Assembly (NCBI GenBank): GCA_910575265.1
Contig: CAJTEA010000017.1
Coordinates: 1-51,618, forward strand
Origin: Oscillospiraceae bacterium
GTDB lineage: Bacteria; Bacillota; Clostridia; Oscillospirales; Oscillospiraceae
Direction of reading: 5' to 3'
Length of the DNA: 51,618 bases
In this document: piece after piece, positions 23,429 through 30,760 of the stretch
How the letters are laid out: the number at the start of each line of letters is the position of its first letter
Numbering within the stretch: position 1 is the stretch's first letter
Notes under the pieces: model-generated
What the model saw: the letters and a program-made list of their open reading frames with translations, nothing else
What the model was told of the DNA's origin: nothing
Database searches by the model: none
Translations under genes and position numbers: made by a program

Positions 23429-25747
23429 GTGGCAAATAAAACAGACTTAGTGATCGTTGAGTCCCCGTCCAAGGCCAAGACCATTGGAAAGTACCTTGGG
23501 CCGGGGTATGAGGTCAAGGCGTCCATGGGCCATGTCCGGGACCTGCCCAAGAGCAAGCTGAGCGTGGACATCGAGGGCGGGTTCGTCCCCGACTACCAGC
23601 CCATCAAGGGCAAGGAGGACGTCATCAGCGACCTGAAAAAGGCGGCCAAGCGCTCTGGCAGGGTCTATCTGGCCACCGACCCGGACCGGGAGGGGGAGGC
23701 CATCTCCTGGCACCTGAAGGAGCTGCTGAACATCCCGGACGACAAGACCTACCGGGTGACCTTTAACGAAATCACCAAAAATGTGGTCAACCAGTCCATC
23801 GCCGCCCCCCGGGCCATCGACCAGAACCTGGTGGACGCCCAGCAGGCCCGGCGCGTCCTGGACCGGATCGTGGGCTACCAGCTCTCCCCCCTGCTGTGGA
23901 AAAAGATCCGCCGGGGGCTGTCCGCCGGACGGGTGCAGTCGGTGGCCACCCGGCTGGTGGTGGAGCGGGAGCTGGAGATCCGGGCCTTTGTCCCCCAGGA
24001 GTACTGGTCCATCGAGGCGGACCTGGAGCGGGTGGCCCCCAATCTGGGGGCGTTTAAGGCCCAGTTCCATGGAAAGGACAAGAAGCTGGAGCTTCACAGC
24101 CAGGCGGAGGCCCAGGAAGTGATCGACGCCGTGGCGGCGGGGGCCTGGTCGGTGGCAAAGGTGAAGCGGCAGGAGAAAAACCGCCAGCCAGCCCCCCCCT
24201 TCACCACCTCCACCCTCCAGCAGGAGGCCTCCCGCAAGCTGAACATGTCCCCCGCCCGGACCATGGCGGTGGCCCAGCAGCTCTACGAGGGCATCGACAT
24301 CGCCGGCCAGGGGGCGGTGGGTCTTATCACCTATATGCGTACCGACTCCCTGCGCCTGTCCGACGAGGCGGTGGCCGCCGCCCGGGGCTTCATCGTCCAG
24401 CGGTACGGCGCCCCCTACTGTCCCGCCCAGCCCCGGAAATTCAAGACCAAGGGCAACGCCCAGGACGCCCATGAGGCCATCCGGCCCTCCGACGTCACCC
24501 TGGCGCCCGAGGAGATCAAAAAGGACCTGACCGCCGAGCAGTTCAAGCTCTACAGGCTGATCTGGTCCCGGTTCCTGGCCTGCCAGATGGCCAGCGCCGT
24601 CTACGACAGCCTGTCCATCGATGCGGCCAACTCCGGCTATATTTTCCGGGCCAGCCACTCCTCCCTGAAATTCTCCGGCTTCACCGCTGTGTACGAGGAG
24701 GGGAAGGACGAGGAGGAGGAAAAGACCTCCCCCCTCCCCGACCTGAAGGAGGGGGAGCCCCTCACCCATAAAAAGCTGACTCCCGGCCAGCACTTCACCC
24801 AGCCCCCCGCCCGGTACTCCGAGGCCACCCTCATCCGGGCCCTGGAGGAGCGGGGCATCGGCCGGCCCTCCACCTACGCCCCCACCATCTCCACCATCAT
24901 GAATCGGGAGTACGTGGTGAAGGAGGGGGGCAAGGCCCTCCGTCCCACTCCCCTGGGGGAGGTGGTCACCGGGCTGATGGAGGACAAATTTCACGACATT
25001 GTGGACTACGACTTCACCGCCCAGATGGAACGGCGGCTGGACAAGGTAGAGGAGGGAGATACCGACTGGAAGGCCCTCCTGGCCGACTTCTACGAGGGGT
25101 TCGACGCCGAGCTGAAGAAGGCGGAGCAGGACCTGGACGGGGAGCGGATCAAGGTCCCCGATGAGGTGTCGGAGGAGCTTTGTCCCCAGTGCGGAAAGAA
25201 CCTGGTCATCAAATCCGGGCGGTTTGGCCGGTTCCTGGCCTGCCCCGGCTGGCCGGAGTGCGACTTTACCATGCCTCTGGTGGTGGAGATGCCCGGAAAG
25301 TGCCCCAAATGCGGCGGACGGCTGTTTAAACGCGCCGGAAAGAGCAAAAAGAGCGGCAAGCAGTACACCTACTACTGCTGCGAGCACGCCACCGGCAAGG
25401 ACGAGAAGCGGACCTGCGATTTTATGACCTTTGACGTGCCGGTGAAGGACAACTGCCCCGTCTGCGGCCAGACCATGTTCAAAAAATCCGGTCGGGGGGC
25501 CAAAAAGCCCTACTGCGTCAACGAGGGGTGCTCCAACTTCACCCCCGAGGAGAAGCGGGGCGGCTGGCAGAAAAAGCCCGCCGCCAGCGAGGGCGAAGCG
25601 GCTCCCGCCGGGACGGCGGAGAAGCCCAAAAAGGCCGCCGCCAAGAAAACAACGGCAAAAAAGACAACCACCAAAAAAGCGGCGGCGAAGAAAACCGCCG
25701 CGAAAAAGACAGCGACGAAAAAAACCGCGGCGAAGAAGGAAGCGTAA
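23429..25747 (+). CDS. topA: DNA topoisomerase I with lysine-rich tail
   Basis: The 772-residue type IA enzyme relaxes negative supercoils through a 5'-phosphotyrosine. Toprim domain: VIVESPSKAKTIGKYLG (about 8-24) and ATDPDREGEA (about 84-93). Active-site Tyr302 is in GLITYMRTDSLRLS. Three C4 zinc ribbons follow (CPQCGKN, CPKCGGR, CPVCGQT, about 585-710). The last 45 residues are repeats of KKTAAK/KKAAAK (from about 727), like histone H1, and should bind DNA non-specifically. The start is GTG at 23429 behind TCTGGAGG. The dprA-topA-trmFO order is usual in Firmicutes; here an Xre module interrupts it. Confidence 0.96.
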   Translation: MANKTDLVIVESPSKAKTIGKYLGPGYEVKASMGHVRDLPKSKLSVDIEGGFVPDYQPIKGKEDVISDLKKAAKRSGRVYLATDPDREGEAISWHLKELLNIPDDKTYRVTFNEITKNVVNQSIAAPRAIDQNLVDAQQARRVLDRIVGYQLSPLLWKKIRRGLSAGRVQSVATRLVVERELEIRAFVPQEYWSIEADLERVAPNLGAFKAQFHGKDKKLELHSQAEAQEVIDAVAAGAWSVAKVKRQEKNRQPAPPFTTSTLQQEASRKLNMSPARTMAVAQQLYEGIDIAGQGAVGLITYMRTDSLRLSDEAVAAARGFIVQRYGAPYCPAQPRKFKTKGNAQDAHEAIRPSDVTLAPEEIKKDLTAEQFKLYRLIWSRFLACQMASAVYDSLSIDAANSGYIFRASHSSLKFSGFTAVYEEGKDEEEEKTSPLPDLKEGEPLTHKKLTPGQHFTQPPARYSEATLIRALEERGIGRPSTYAPTISTIMNREYVVKEGGKALRPTPLGEVVTGLMEDKFHDIVDYDFTAQMERRLDKVEEGDTDWKALLADFYEGFDAELKKAEQDLDGERIKVPDEVSEELCPQCGKNLVIKSGRFGRFLACPGWPECDFTMPLVVEMPGKCPKCGGRLFKRAGKSKKSGKQYTYYCCEHATGKDEKRTCDFMTFDVPVKDNCPVCGQTMFKKSGRGAKKPYCVNEGCSNFTPEEKRGGWQKKPAASEGEAAPAGTAEKPKKAAAKKTTAKKTTTKKAAAKKTAAKKTATKKTAAKKEA

Positions 25748-25751
25748 ACGG

Positions 25752-25771
25752 CTCCCTTGCCAAAGGAGCCT
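25752..25771 (+). terminator. Hairpin after topA
   Basis: GGCTCCCTT (25751-25759) pairs with AAAGGAGCC (25763-25771), followed by T and C but no long T run; a second stem (CCCCCGCGGGGGG) overlaps the trmFO ribosome site. Attenuator or weak terminator. Confidence 0.4.
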
Positions 25772-25796
25772 TGCCCCCGCGGGGGGAGGAGGAAAC

Positions 25797-27101
25797 ATGG
25801 AACAAGTCATCGTCATCGGCGCCGGACTGGCGGGGAGCGAGGCGGCGTGGCAGCTGGCCCGGCGGGGCATTCCCGTGGAGCTGCGGGAGATGAAGCCGAA
25901 AAAGATGTCCCCCGCCCACCACACTGAGTATTTCGGGGAGCTGGTCTGCTCCAACTCCCTGCGCTCCGACCAGCTGGAAAACGCGGTGGGGCTGCTGAAG
26001 GAGGAGCTGCGCCGGTGCGATTCCCTCATCATGGCCTGCGCCGACGGGCACCGGGTGGAGGCCGGGGGAGCTTTGGCGGTGGACCGCCACGCCTTCGCCG
26101 CCGCCATTACGGAGAAGCTCAAAAACCACCCCAACATTACTGTGGTGGAGGGGGAGGTCACCGAGATACCCCCGGAGGGGAACGTCATCATCGCCACCGG
26201 GCCTCTGACCTCGGAGGCGCTGTCGGAGAAGATAGCCAAGCTGTTCCCGGACAGCGAATACCTGAACTTCTTCGACGCGGCCGCCCCGCTGGTCACCTTC
26301 GACAGCATCGACATGGACCGCGCCTGGTTCGCGTCCCGGTACGACCGGGGGACGCCGGACTACATCAACTGTCCCCTCACCCGGGAGGAGTACGACGCCT
26401 TCTGGACCGAGCTGACCCAGGCTCAGGAGGCGGAGGTTCACGGCTTTGAGGACGCCGGAGTGTTTGAGGGCTGCATGCCGGTGGAGGTGATGGCCCGCCG
26501 GGGCCATGATACCCTGTGCTACGGCCCCCTGAAGCCGGTGGGGCTGAAGGACCCGAAAACAGGGAAGGAGCCCTTCGCCGTGGTACAGCTGCGCAAGGAC
26601 AACGCCCAGGGGTCCATCTACAACCTGGTGGGCTTCCAGACCCACCTGCGCTTCCCGGAGCAGAAACGGGTGTTTTCTATGATCCCCGCTCTGAAAAACG
26701 CGGAATATGTCCGGTACGGCGTGATGCACCGGAATACCTTTCTGGACTCTCCCCGGCTGCTGGACCGGTACTACCGGGTGCGGGGGAACGAGCGGCTGAT
26801 GTTCGCCGGCCAGATCACCGGGGTGGAGGGTTATGTGGAGTCCACCGCCTCCGGGTGCCTGACCGCCCTGGAGCTGGCCCGGCGGCTGGAGGGCGGAACG
26901 CCTGTTAATTTTCCCCAGGAGACGGCCATGGGCGCGTTGGCTCTTTACATCAGTGACCAAAGTGTGGTAAACTTTCAACCGATGAACATCAATTTTGGCC
27001 TGATTCCCCCGCTGGGCTACCGGGTCAAGGGCAAGCGGAACAAGAACGCCTCCATCTCCCAGCGGGCGCTGGAGGCGCTGGGCAAACTGGATTTATCGTA
27101 G
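25797..27101 (+). CDS. trmFO: Folate/FAD-dependent tRNA U54 methyltransferase
   Basis: The 434-residue flavoprotein makes m5U54 (T-loop) of tRNA using methylenetetrahydrofolate. FAD is bound by VIVIGAGLAGSEAAWQLARRG at the N-terminus. Family blocks are AHHTEYFGELVCSNSLRSDQ, GALAVDRHAFA, PDYINCPLTREEY, GCMPVEVMARRG, LVGFQTHLRFPEQKRVF and FAGQITGVEGYVESTASG. Length and ends fit TrmFO (formerly Gid). The start follows GGGGGGAGGAGGAAAC. It is 49 bp after topA and probably shares its transcript. Confidence 0.95.
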   Translation: MEQVIVIGAGLAGSEAAWQLARRGIPVELREMKPKKMSPAHHTEYFGELVCSNSLRSDQLENAVGLLKEELRRCDSLIMACADGHRVEAGGALAVDRHAFAAAITEKLKNHPNITVVEGEVTEIPPEGNVIIATGPLTSEALSEKIAKLFPDSEYLNFFDAAAPLVTFDSIDMDRAWFASRYDRGTPDYINCPLTREEYDAFWTELTQAQEAEVHGFEDAGVFEGCMPVEVMARRGHDTLCYGPLKPVGLKDPKTGKEPFAVVQLRKDNAQGSIYNLVGFQTHLRFPEQKRVFSMIPALKNAEYVRYGVMHRNTFLDSPRLLDRYYRVRGNERLMFAGQITGVEGYVESTASGCLTALELARRLEGGTPVNFPQETAMGALALYISDQSVVNFQPMNINFGLIPPLGYRVKGKRNKNASISQRALEALGKLDLS

Positions 27102-27110
27102 GAGCGCAAA

Positions 27111-27244
27111 AGCCTCCCCTGTAAAAGGGAGGGGGACCGCCGCCAGAGGCGGTGGTGGAGGGATTCTTCCCCCAAACTGCGCTTGAACCCTGGGAGAGAA
27201 TCCCCCCGCCACTTCGTGGCCCTCCCCCCTTTAACAAGGGGGCT
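27111..27244. repeat. Palindromic repeat element, about 134 bp
   Basis: The two ends are inverted copies: AGCCTCCCCTGTAAAAGGGAGG... at the left and ...CCCTCCCCCCTTTAACAAGGGGGCT at the right, with inner arms GGATTC and GAATCC (27171-27202). A small stem CCGCCGCCAGAGGCGGTGG lies in the left arm and CCGCCACTTCGTGG in the right. It looks like a non-coding MITE/REP-like unit; related fragments with AGCCTCC...GGGGGCT occur at about 23365-23396. The stop codon of the convergent small gene lies on its right edge. Confidence 0.55.
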
Positions 27245-27464
27245 ATTGGGCCCAACGCTTTAGGTTCAGCCCCAATTTCAGCCCGTGGGCGAAGGAAATG
27301 TAATTGGAGATCTCAAGCAGATCGAAAATGGGGTCGGGCAGGTCGCCGGAGGGAAACAGCGCGACGCTCTGATGAAGCCGGTCGGCGTATTCGGGGAAGG
27401 TTTCAAAATTCAGGCGGCCTCGCTCCTGTTCTTCAAAGAAGAATTCTTTCAGTTGTTTATCCAT
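27243..27464 (-). CDS. Small helical protein C, DUF6809-like (module 3)
   Basis: A 73-residue protein: MDKQLKEFFFEEQERGRLNFE then FPEYADRLHQSV, and SFAHGLKLGLNL before the end. These segments align with protein B (ELESKRLAFES...GY, FYHGMRLGMALI) in the same order and spacing. The ATG at 27464 is 8 bases from AGGTGG. Expressed from a near-perfect promoter divergent from an Xre gene. Function unknown. Confidence 0.72.
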   Translation of the reverse strand: MDKQLKEFFFEEQERGRLNFETFPEYADRLHQSVALFPSGDLPDPIFDLLEISNYISFAHGLKLGLNLKRWAQ

Positions 27465-27480
27465 ACACAGCACCACCTAT

Positions 27481-27516
27481 ATGATATGAATTTATTATAT
27501 AATAGATTCATATATA
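27481..27516. promoter_or_regulatory. Xre operator palindrome, module 3
   Basis: ATATGAATTTATTATATAAT and its partner form an AT-rich inverted repeat: ATGAAT (27486-27491) against ATTCAT (27506-27511), extended by ATAT on both outer sides. It covers the divergent -10 boxes. The sequence differs from the sites of modules 1 and 2, in line with the different HTH of the module-3 Xre. Confidence 0.6.
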
Positions 27517-27522
27517 AGTCAA
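27494..27522 (-). promoter_or_regulatory. Near-perfect sigma-A promoter of small protein C
   Basis: On the minus strand TTGACT (27522-27517), 17 bp, TATAAT (27499-27494). A TATAAT on the plus strand (27498-27503) may serve the Xre gene. Confidence 0.85.
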
Positions 27523-27531
27523 GGGGGCATT

Positions 27532-27777
27532 ATGCTTCATAGAGATATTTTTTGTATCCGCCTCAAAAAGCTGAGGAAGGCACGAGGCGAGCAGCAAGTT
27601 GATTTGGCGGCTGCGATTGGGATAGCACAGACTCAAATCAGTGCAATTGAAAATGGAAAGCAGGGCACCTCCTTCGACAAGCTGGCCGCTATCTGCCAGC
27701 ACTACAACGTATCCGCCGACTATTTGTTGGGGCTCACCGACGAGCCGCGACCCTTACAGAAAGAAGGTACACAATGA
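27532..27777 (+). CDS. Small Xre-family repressor, module 3
   Basis: The 81-residue HTH protein (MLHRDIFCIRLKKLRKARGE ... GIAQTQISAIENGKQGTSF ... NVSADYLLGLTDEP) starts behind AGGGGG. It belongs to the same short Xre class as modules 1 and 2 but with a different recognition helix. It is divergent from small protein C. Its stop overlaps the plsX start (ATGA, 27774-27777), so repressor and plsX are translated from one message, and anything that changes the repressor promoter will change plsX. Confidence 0.87.
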   Translation: MLHRDIFCIRLKKLRKARGEQQVDLAAAIGIAQTQISAIENGKQGTSFDKLAAICQHYNVSADYLLGLTDEPRPLQKEGTQ

Positions 27778-28811
27778 AAATCATCGTAGACGCTATGGGC
27801 GGGGACAACGCGCCCATGGCTCCGGTTATGGGGGCTGTCCAGGCCAACAGAGAGTATGGAGTGGAGATCATTCTGGTGGGACGTGGGGAGGAGATTCTCA
27901 AGACCCTGGCGGACAACGGCATCAGTGACCTGCCCTCCGGAGTGGCGGTGACCCACGCCAGCGAGGTGGTGGAGATGTGCGACGACCCCGCCACCGCCTT
28001 TCGGAAAAAGAAGGATTCCTCTCTCACCGTGGGGCTGACCCTGTTGAAGGAGGGGGCGGGGGACGCCTTTGTCTCCGCCGGCTCCACCGGGGCGCTGCTG
28101 TCCGGGGCCACCCTGGTGACTAAGCGGATCAAGGGCATCCGCCGGGCGGCTCTGGCTCCCGTGGTGCCCACAGGAAACGGCGGAGCGGTACTCATCGACT
28201 GCGGGGCCAACGCCGAGTGTCCCCCGGAGTACCTTCTGCAATTCGCCTACATGGGATCCTACTACGCCGAGAAGGTGCTGGGCCGCCCCAACCCCAAGGT
28301 GGGCCTGCTCAACATCGGCGCCGAGCCCTCCAAGGGAACCGCCCTCCAGACCACCGTCCACCCCATGCTGGAGGCGGCGGCGGAACAGGGCCGGATCAAT
28401 TTTATCGGCAACGTGGAGGCCCGGGAGGCCGTGGAGGGCGCGGTGGACGTGATTGTGGCCGACGGCTACTCGGGGAACATTTTCCTGAAAACCATGGAGG
28501 GCACCGGCCTGTTCCTGGCCCGGGAGATCAAAAAGATGTTCAAAAAAAGCCTGATTACCAAGCTGGCCGCCCTGCTGGTGTCCGGCGGGCTGAAGGACTT
28601 TAAAAAGCTGATGGACTCCAGCGAGGTGGGGGGCACCGCCCTGATGGGCATCGCCAAACCGGTTATCAAGGCCCACGGCTCCTCCGACGCCTACGCCATC
28701 CAGAACGCCATCCGCCAGGCCAAAGACTTCGCCGCCTCCGGCCTGATTGAGGATATCACCAAAAATATCGACCTGATGCGCCTGGAGGCCCCGGCGCCCT
28801 CCGCAGAGTGA
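27774..28811 (+). CDS. plsX: Acyl-ACP:phosphate acyltransferase
   Basis: The 345-residue enzyme makes acyl-phosphate from acyl-ACP, the first step of phospholipid synthesis in most bacteria. Family motifs are MKIIVDAMGGDNAPMAPVMG, GDAFVSAGSTGALLSGA, RAALAPVVPTGNG, LLNIGAEPSKGTALQ, FIGNVEAREAVEGAVDVIVADGYSGNIFLK and GGTALMGIAKPVIKAHGSSD. No fapR, fab or acpP genes are adjacent; instead an Xre repressor is fused to its transcript upstream. Confidence 0.95.
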   Translation: MKIIVDAMGGDNAPMAPVMGAVQANREYGVEIILVGRGEEILKTLADNGISDLPSGVAVTHASEVVEMCDDPATAFRKKKDSSLTVGLTLLKEGAGDAFVSAGSTGALLSGATLVTKRIKGIRRAALAPVVPTGNGGAVLIDCGANAECPPEYLLQFAYMGSYYAEKVLGRPNPKVGLLNIGAEPSKGTALQTTVHPMLEAAAEQGRINFIGNVEAREAVEGAVDVIVADGYSGNIFLKTMEGTGLFLAREIKKMFKKSLITKLAALLVSGGLKDFKKLMDSSEVGGTALMGIAKPVIKAHGSSDAYAIQNAIRQAKDFAASGLIEDITKNIDLMRLEAPAPSAE

Positions 28812-28820
28812 AAGAACCTC

Positions 28821-28848
28821 TTGACAGTGTCGGAGTTTGGAGTAAAAT
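28821..28848 (+). promoter_or_regulatory. Promoter of the GRAM-like gene
   Basis: TTGACA (28821-28826), 16 bp, TAAAAT (28843-28848). Confidence 0.65.
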
Positions 28849-28884
28849 AGGGAATACACCAAATGGCATAAGGAGGAAACAATC

Positions 28885-29226
28885 ATGGCAAAACCAACCT
28901 TTGATCCCCGGCCGGGGGAGGAGCTGTTCGCCCAGAAGGTGGGCTGTGACTGCTGGAAAATGCCCCAGGTTATCGGCAAACGGCAGGTTTCCGGCAAGCT
29001 GTACATGACCGACCAGCGGGTGGCCTTTCTGGCCTCCGGCCTGATGGGCACCGCGTCCGTCAGCTGGGAGGTTGAAATGAAGGATATCGCCTCGGTGCGC
29101 ACCTGCACCACCCCGCCCTTTTTCCCCTTCGGCGTGGAGCTGACCATGAAGGACGGCAAGGTCTATCTGCTGGCGATTATGAAGCGGGATAAATATGTCA
29201 CCTGGCTGAACGAGCACATCTCCTGA
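28885..29226 (+). CDS. GRAM/PH-like domain protein, 113 aa
   Basis: The product is one small beta-rich domain: GEELFAQKVGCDCW, then VSGKLYMTDQRVAFLASG, a turn with WEVEMKDIASVRTC, FGVELTMKDGKVYLLAIMKRD and a closing helix YVTWLNEHIS. The order of strands and the G-KLYMTDQRVAF motif fit the bacterial GRAM/YokE-like PH fold, which may bind lipid or protein. It has its own promoter and terminator. The assignment is by pattern only. Confidence 0.6.
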   Translation: MAKPTFDPRPGEELFAQKVGCDCWKMPQVIGKRQVSGKLYMTDQRVAFLASGLMGTASVSWEVEMKDIASVRTCTTPPFFPFGVELTMKDGKVYLLAIMKRDKYVTWLNEHIS

Positions 29227-29234
29227 AAAAACAG

Positions 29235-29264
29235 ACCGCCTCCCTCACGGGGAGGCGGTTATTT
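29235..29264. terminator. Bidirectional terminator
   Basis: ACCGCCTCCC (29235-29244) / GGGAGGCGGT (29250-29259), preceded by A7 and followed by TATTTT. Confidence 0.75.
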
Positions 29265-29621
29265 TCACGTCTTGGGTTTGGGTTTGCAGATGAGAGCGAT
29301 CATAAACCCGAAGAAAATCGCTGCCGTGATCCCCCCCGCCGCAGCGGTGGAGCCGCCAGTGAGGGCGCCGATCAGGCCGTCCTCTGAAACCGCCTTCCTG
29401 ACCCCCTTGGCCAGCAGGTGCCCGAAGCCGGTGAGGGGCACCGTGGCCCCCGCGCCGCCCCAGTCCACCAAATACTGATACACCCCCACACCGCTGAGCA
29501 CCACCCCGGCGGTGACGTAGGTGACCAGGATCTTGGCGGGGGTGAGCGTGGTTTTGTCAATTAAAATCTGACCGATGACGCACAGAACGCCGCCGCAAAG
29601 AAACGCTTTTAAATATTCCAT
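29265..29621 (-). CDS. spoVAE: Stage V sporulation protein AE (SpoVAEb type)
   Basis: A 118-residue membrane protein with four helices: LKAFLCGGVLCVIGQILID, ILVTYVTAGVVLSGVGVYQ, a GFGHLLAKGVRKAVSEDGL loop and TAAIFFGFMIALI. It is part of the SpoVA channel that loads dipicolinic acid into the forespore and releases it at germination. It follows spoVAD by 9 bp. The usual first gene, spoVAC, is not in front of spoVAD here. Confidence 0.9.
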   Translation of the reverse strand: MEYLKAFLCGGVLCVIGQILIDKTTLTPAKILVTYVTAGVVLSGVGVYQYLVDWGGAGATVPLTGFGHLLAKGVRKAVSEDGLIGALTGGSTAAAGGITAAIFFGFMIALICKPKPKT

Positions 29622-29630
29622 AACATCACC

Positions 29631-30644
29631 TTATTTCATGGTTGAGATCGCGATGGCGTGGCAGATGCCGGGGATGCTCTCCCCCTGGAAGGCGGAGGTG
29701 GGGGAGTGGAGCGCCCCGGTGGGGCAGAAGAGGATATTCTTCCACTTGCCCGCCTTCATGCTGTTCAGCAGATGCCCGGTGAGCACTGAGGCGCAGCACC
29801 CGCAGCCCGAGCCGCCGCAGTGGACGTCCTGGTTCGTGATGTCGAAGAGCATGGAGCCGCAGTCGGCGTGGTTTTTCACCTGGATGCCATCCTGGCGCAG
29901 CAGCTCGATGAGCAGCTCGCTGCCCAGGGTGCCCAGGTCGCCGGTGACGATCAGGTCGTAGCTGCTGGGGGAGCGGCCCGTGTCGTTGAAGTGGGCGGTG
30001 ATGGTGGCGTGGGCCGCTGGAGCCATAGCCGCCCCCATGTTGTTGGTGTCGGTGACCCCCTTGTCCACGATTTTGCCCACCGTGACATGGGTGATATAGG
30101 GTCCCGGACCCTCCCGGGCCAGAATGGCCGCTCCGGCGGCGGTGGCGGTCCACTGGGTGGTGGGGGCGCGCTGTCCGCCGTACTCCAAAGGGTTGCGGTA
30201 CTGCCGCTCCGCCGAGCAGAAGTGGGAGGAGGCGGTCACCGCCGCCCACTCCCCAAAGCCGCCGTCCAGGGTCATGGAGGCCAGGGCCAGCCCCTCCCCC
30301 ATGGTGGAGCAGGCCCCATACAGCCCGAAGAAGGGGACCTCCTGCCCCCGGGCGGCGAAGGAGGAGCTGATACACTGGTTTAACAGGTCCCCGGCAAAAA
30401 GCCAGTCCAGATTGGACGCCGCCTGCCCCGCCTTGTTCAGGGCCAGACCCAAAGCCTGCTTCTGCATGGCGCTCTCCGACTTCTCCCAGGTGGATTCGCC
30501 AAAGGTGTCGTCCCCGTCGATATAGTCAAAGGTGTCGGCCAGGGGGCCTTCGCCCTCCTTCTTGCCCACTACGTTGGCCCAGCCGGCGAAGGAGGGCGGA
30601 TTGGCCAGCGCCGCCGTCTGAGTCCCGATTTTTTTGGTTGTCAT
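29631..30644 (-). CDS. spoVAD: Stage V sporulation protein AD
   Basis: The 337-residue protein has a thiolase-like fold and binds dipicolinic acid in the SpoVA complex. Recognisable blocks are DWLFAGDLLNQCISSSF, GLYGACSTMGEGLALASM, SSHFCSAERQYRNPLEYGGQ, TGDLGTLGSELLIELL and GGSGCGCCASVLTGHLL. The start at 30644 (MTTKKIGTQTAAL) follows GGGGTGAG; the longer frame to 30758 runs into the promoter of ybeY. It is expected to be sigma-G-dependent; no clear sigma-G promoter was found in the 116 bp before it. Confidence 0.93.
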   Translation of the reverse strand: MTTKKIGTQTAALANPPSFAGWANVVGKKEGEGPLADTFDYIDGDDTFGESTWEKSESAMQKQALGLALNKAGQAASNLDWLFAGDLLNQCISSSFAARGQEVPFFGLYGACSTMGEGLALASMTLDGGFGEWAAVTASSHFCSAERQYRNPLEYGGQRAPTTQWTATAAGAAILAREGPGPYITHVTVGKIVDKGVTDTNNMGAAMAPAAHATITAHFNDTGRSPSSYDLIVTGDLGTLGSELLIELLRQDGIQVKNHADCGSMLFDITNQDVHCGGSGCGCCASVLTGHLLNSMKAGKWKNILFCPTGALHSPTSAFQGESIPGICHAIAISTMK

Positions 30645-30705
30645 AGTCTCACCCCGTGAATTTTGAAGATCGCGGCTAGTTTTCCACAGGGCGGAGAAAA
30701 TATGT

Positions 30706-30734
30706 TTGACCTCCTGTATTATTTTTCGTATAAT
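30706..30734 (+). promoter_or_regulatory. Promoter of the ybeY-era-recO cluster
   Basis: TTGACC (30706-30711), 17 bp, TATAAT (30729-30734), 26 bp before the ybeY ATG. Confidence 0.8.
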
Positions 30735-30760
30735 AGACGAATAGAGAGGAGGAATCACCG

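Noticed and set aside
23447..26314. 955-codon minus-strand frame over topA and trmFO
   Set aside because: Gly/Leu/Val-rich composition caused by strong third-position GC bias; no ribosome site and no domain.
27720..29159. 479-codon minus-strand frame over plsX
   Set aside because: Antisense shadow of plsX, which has all family motifs.
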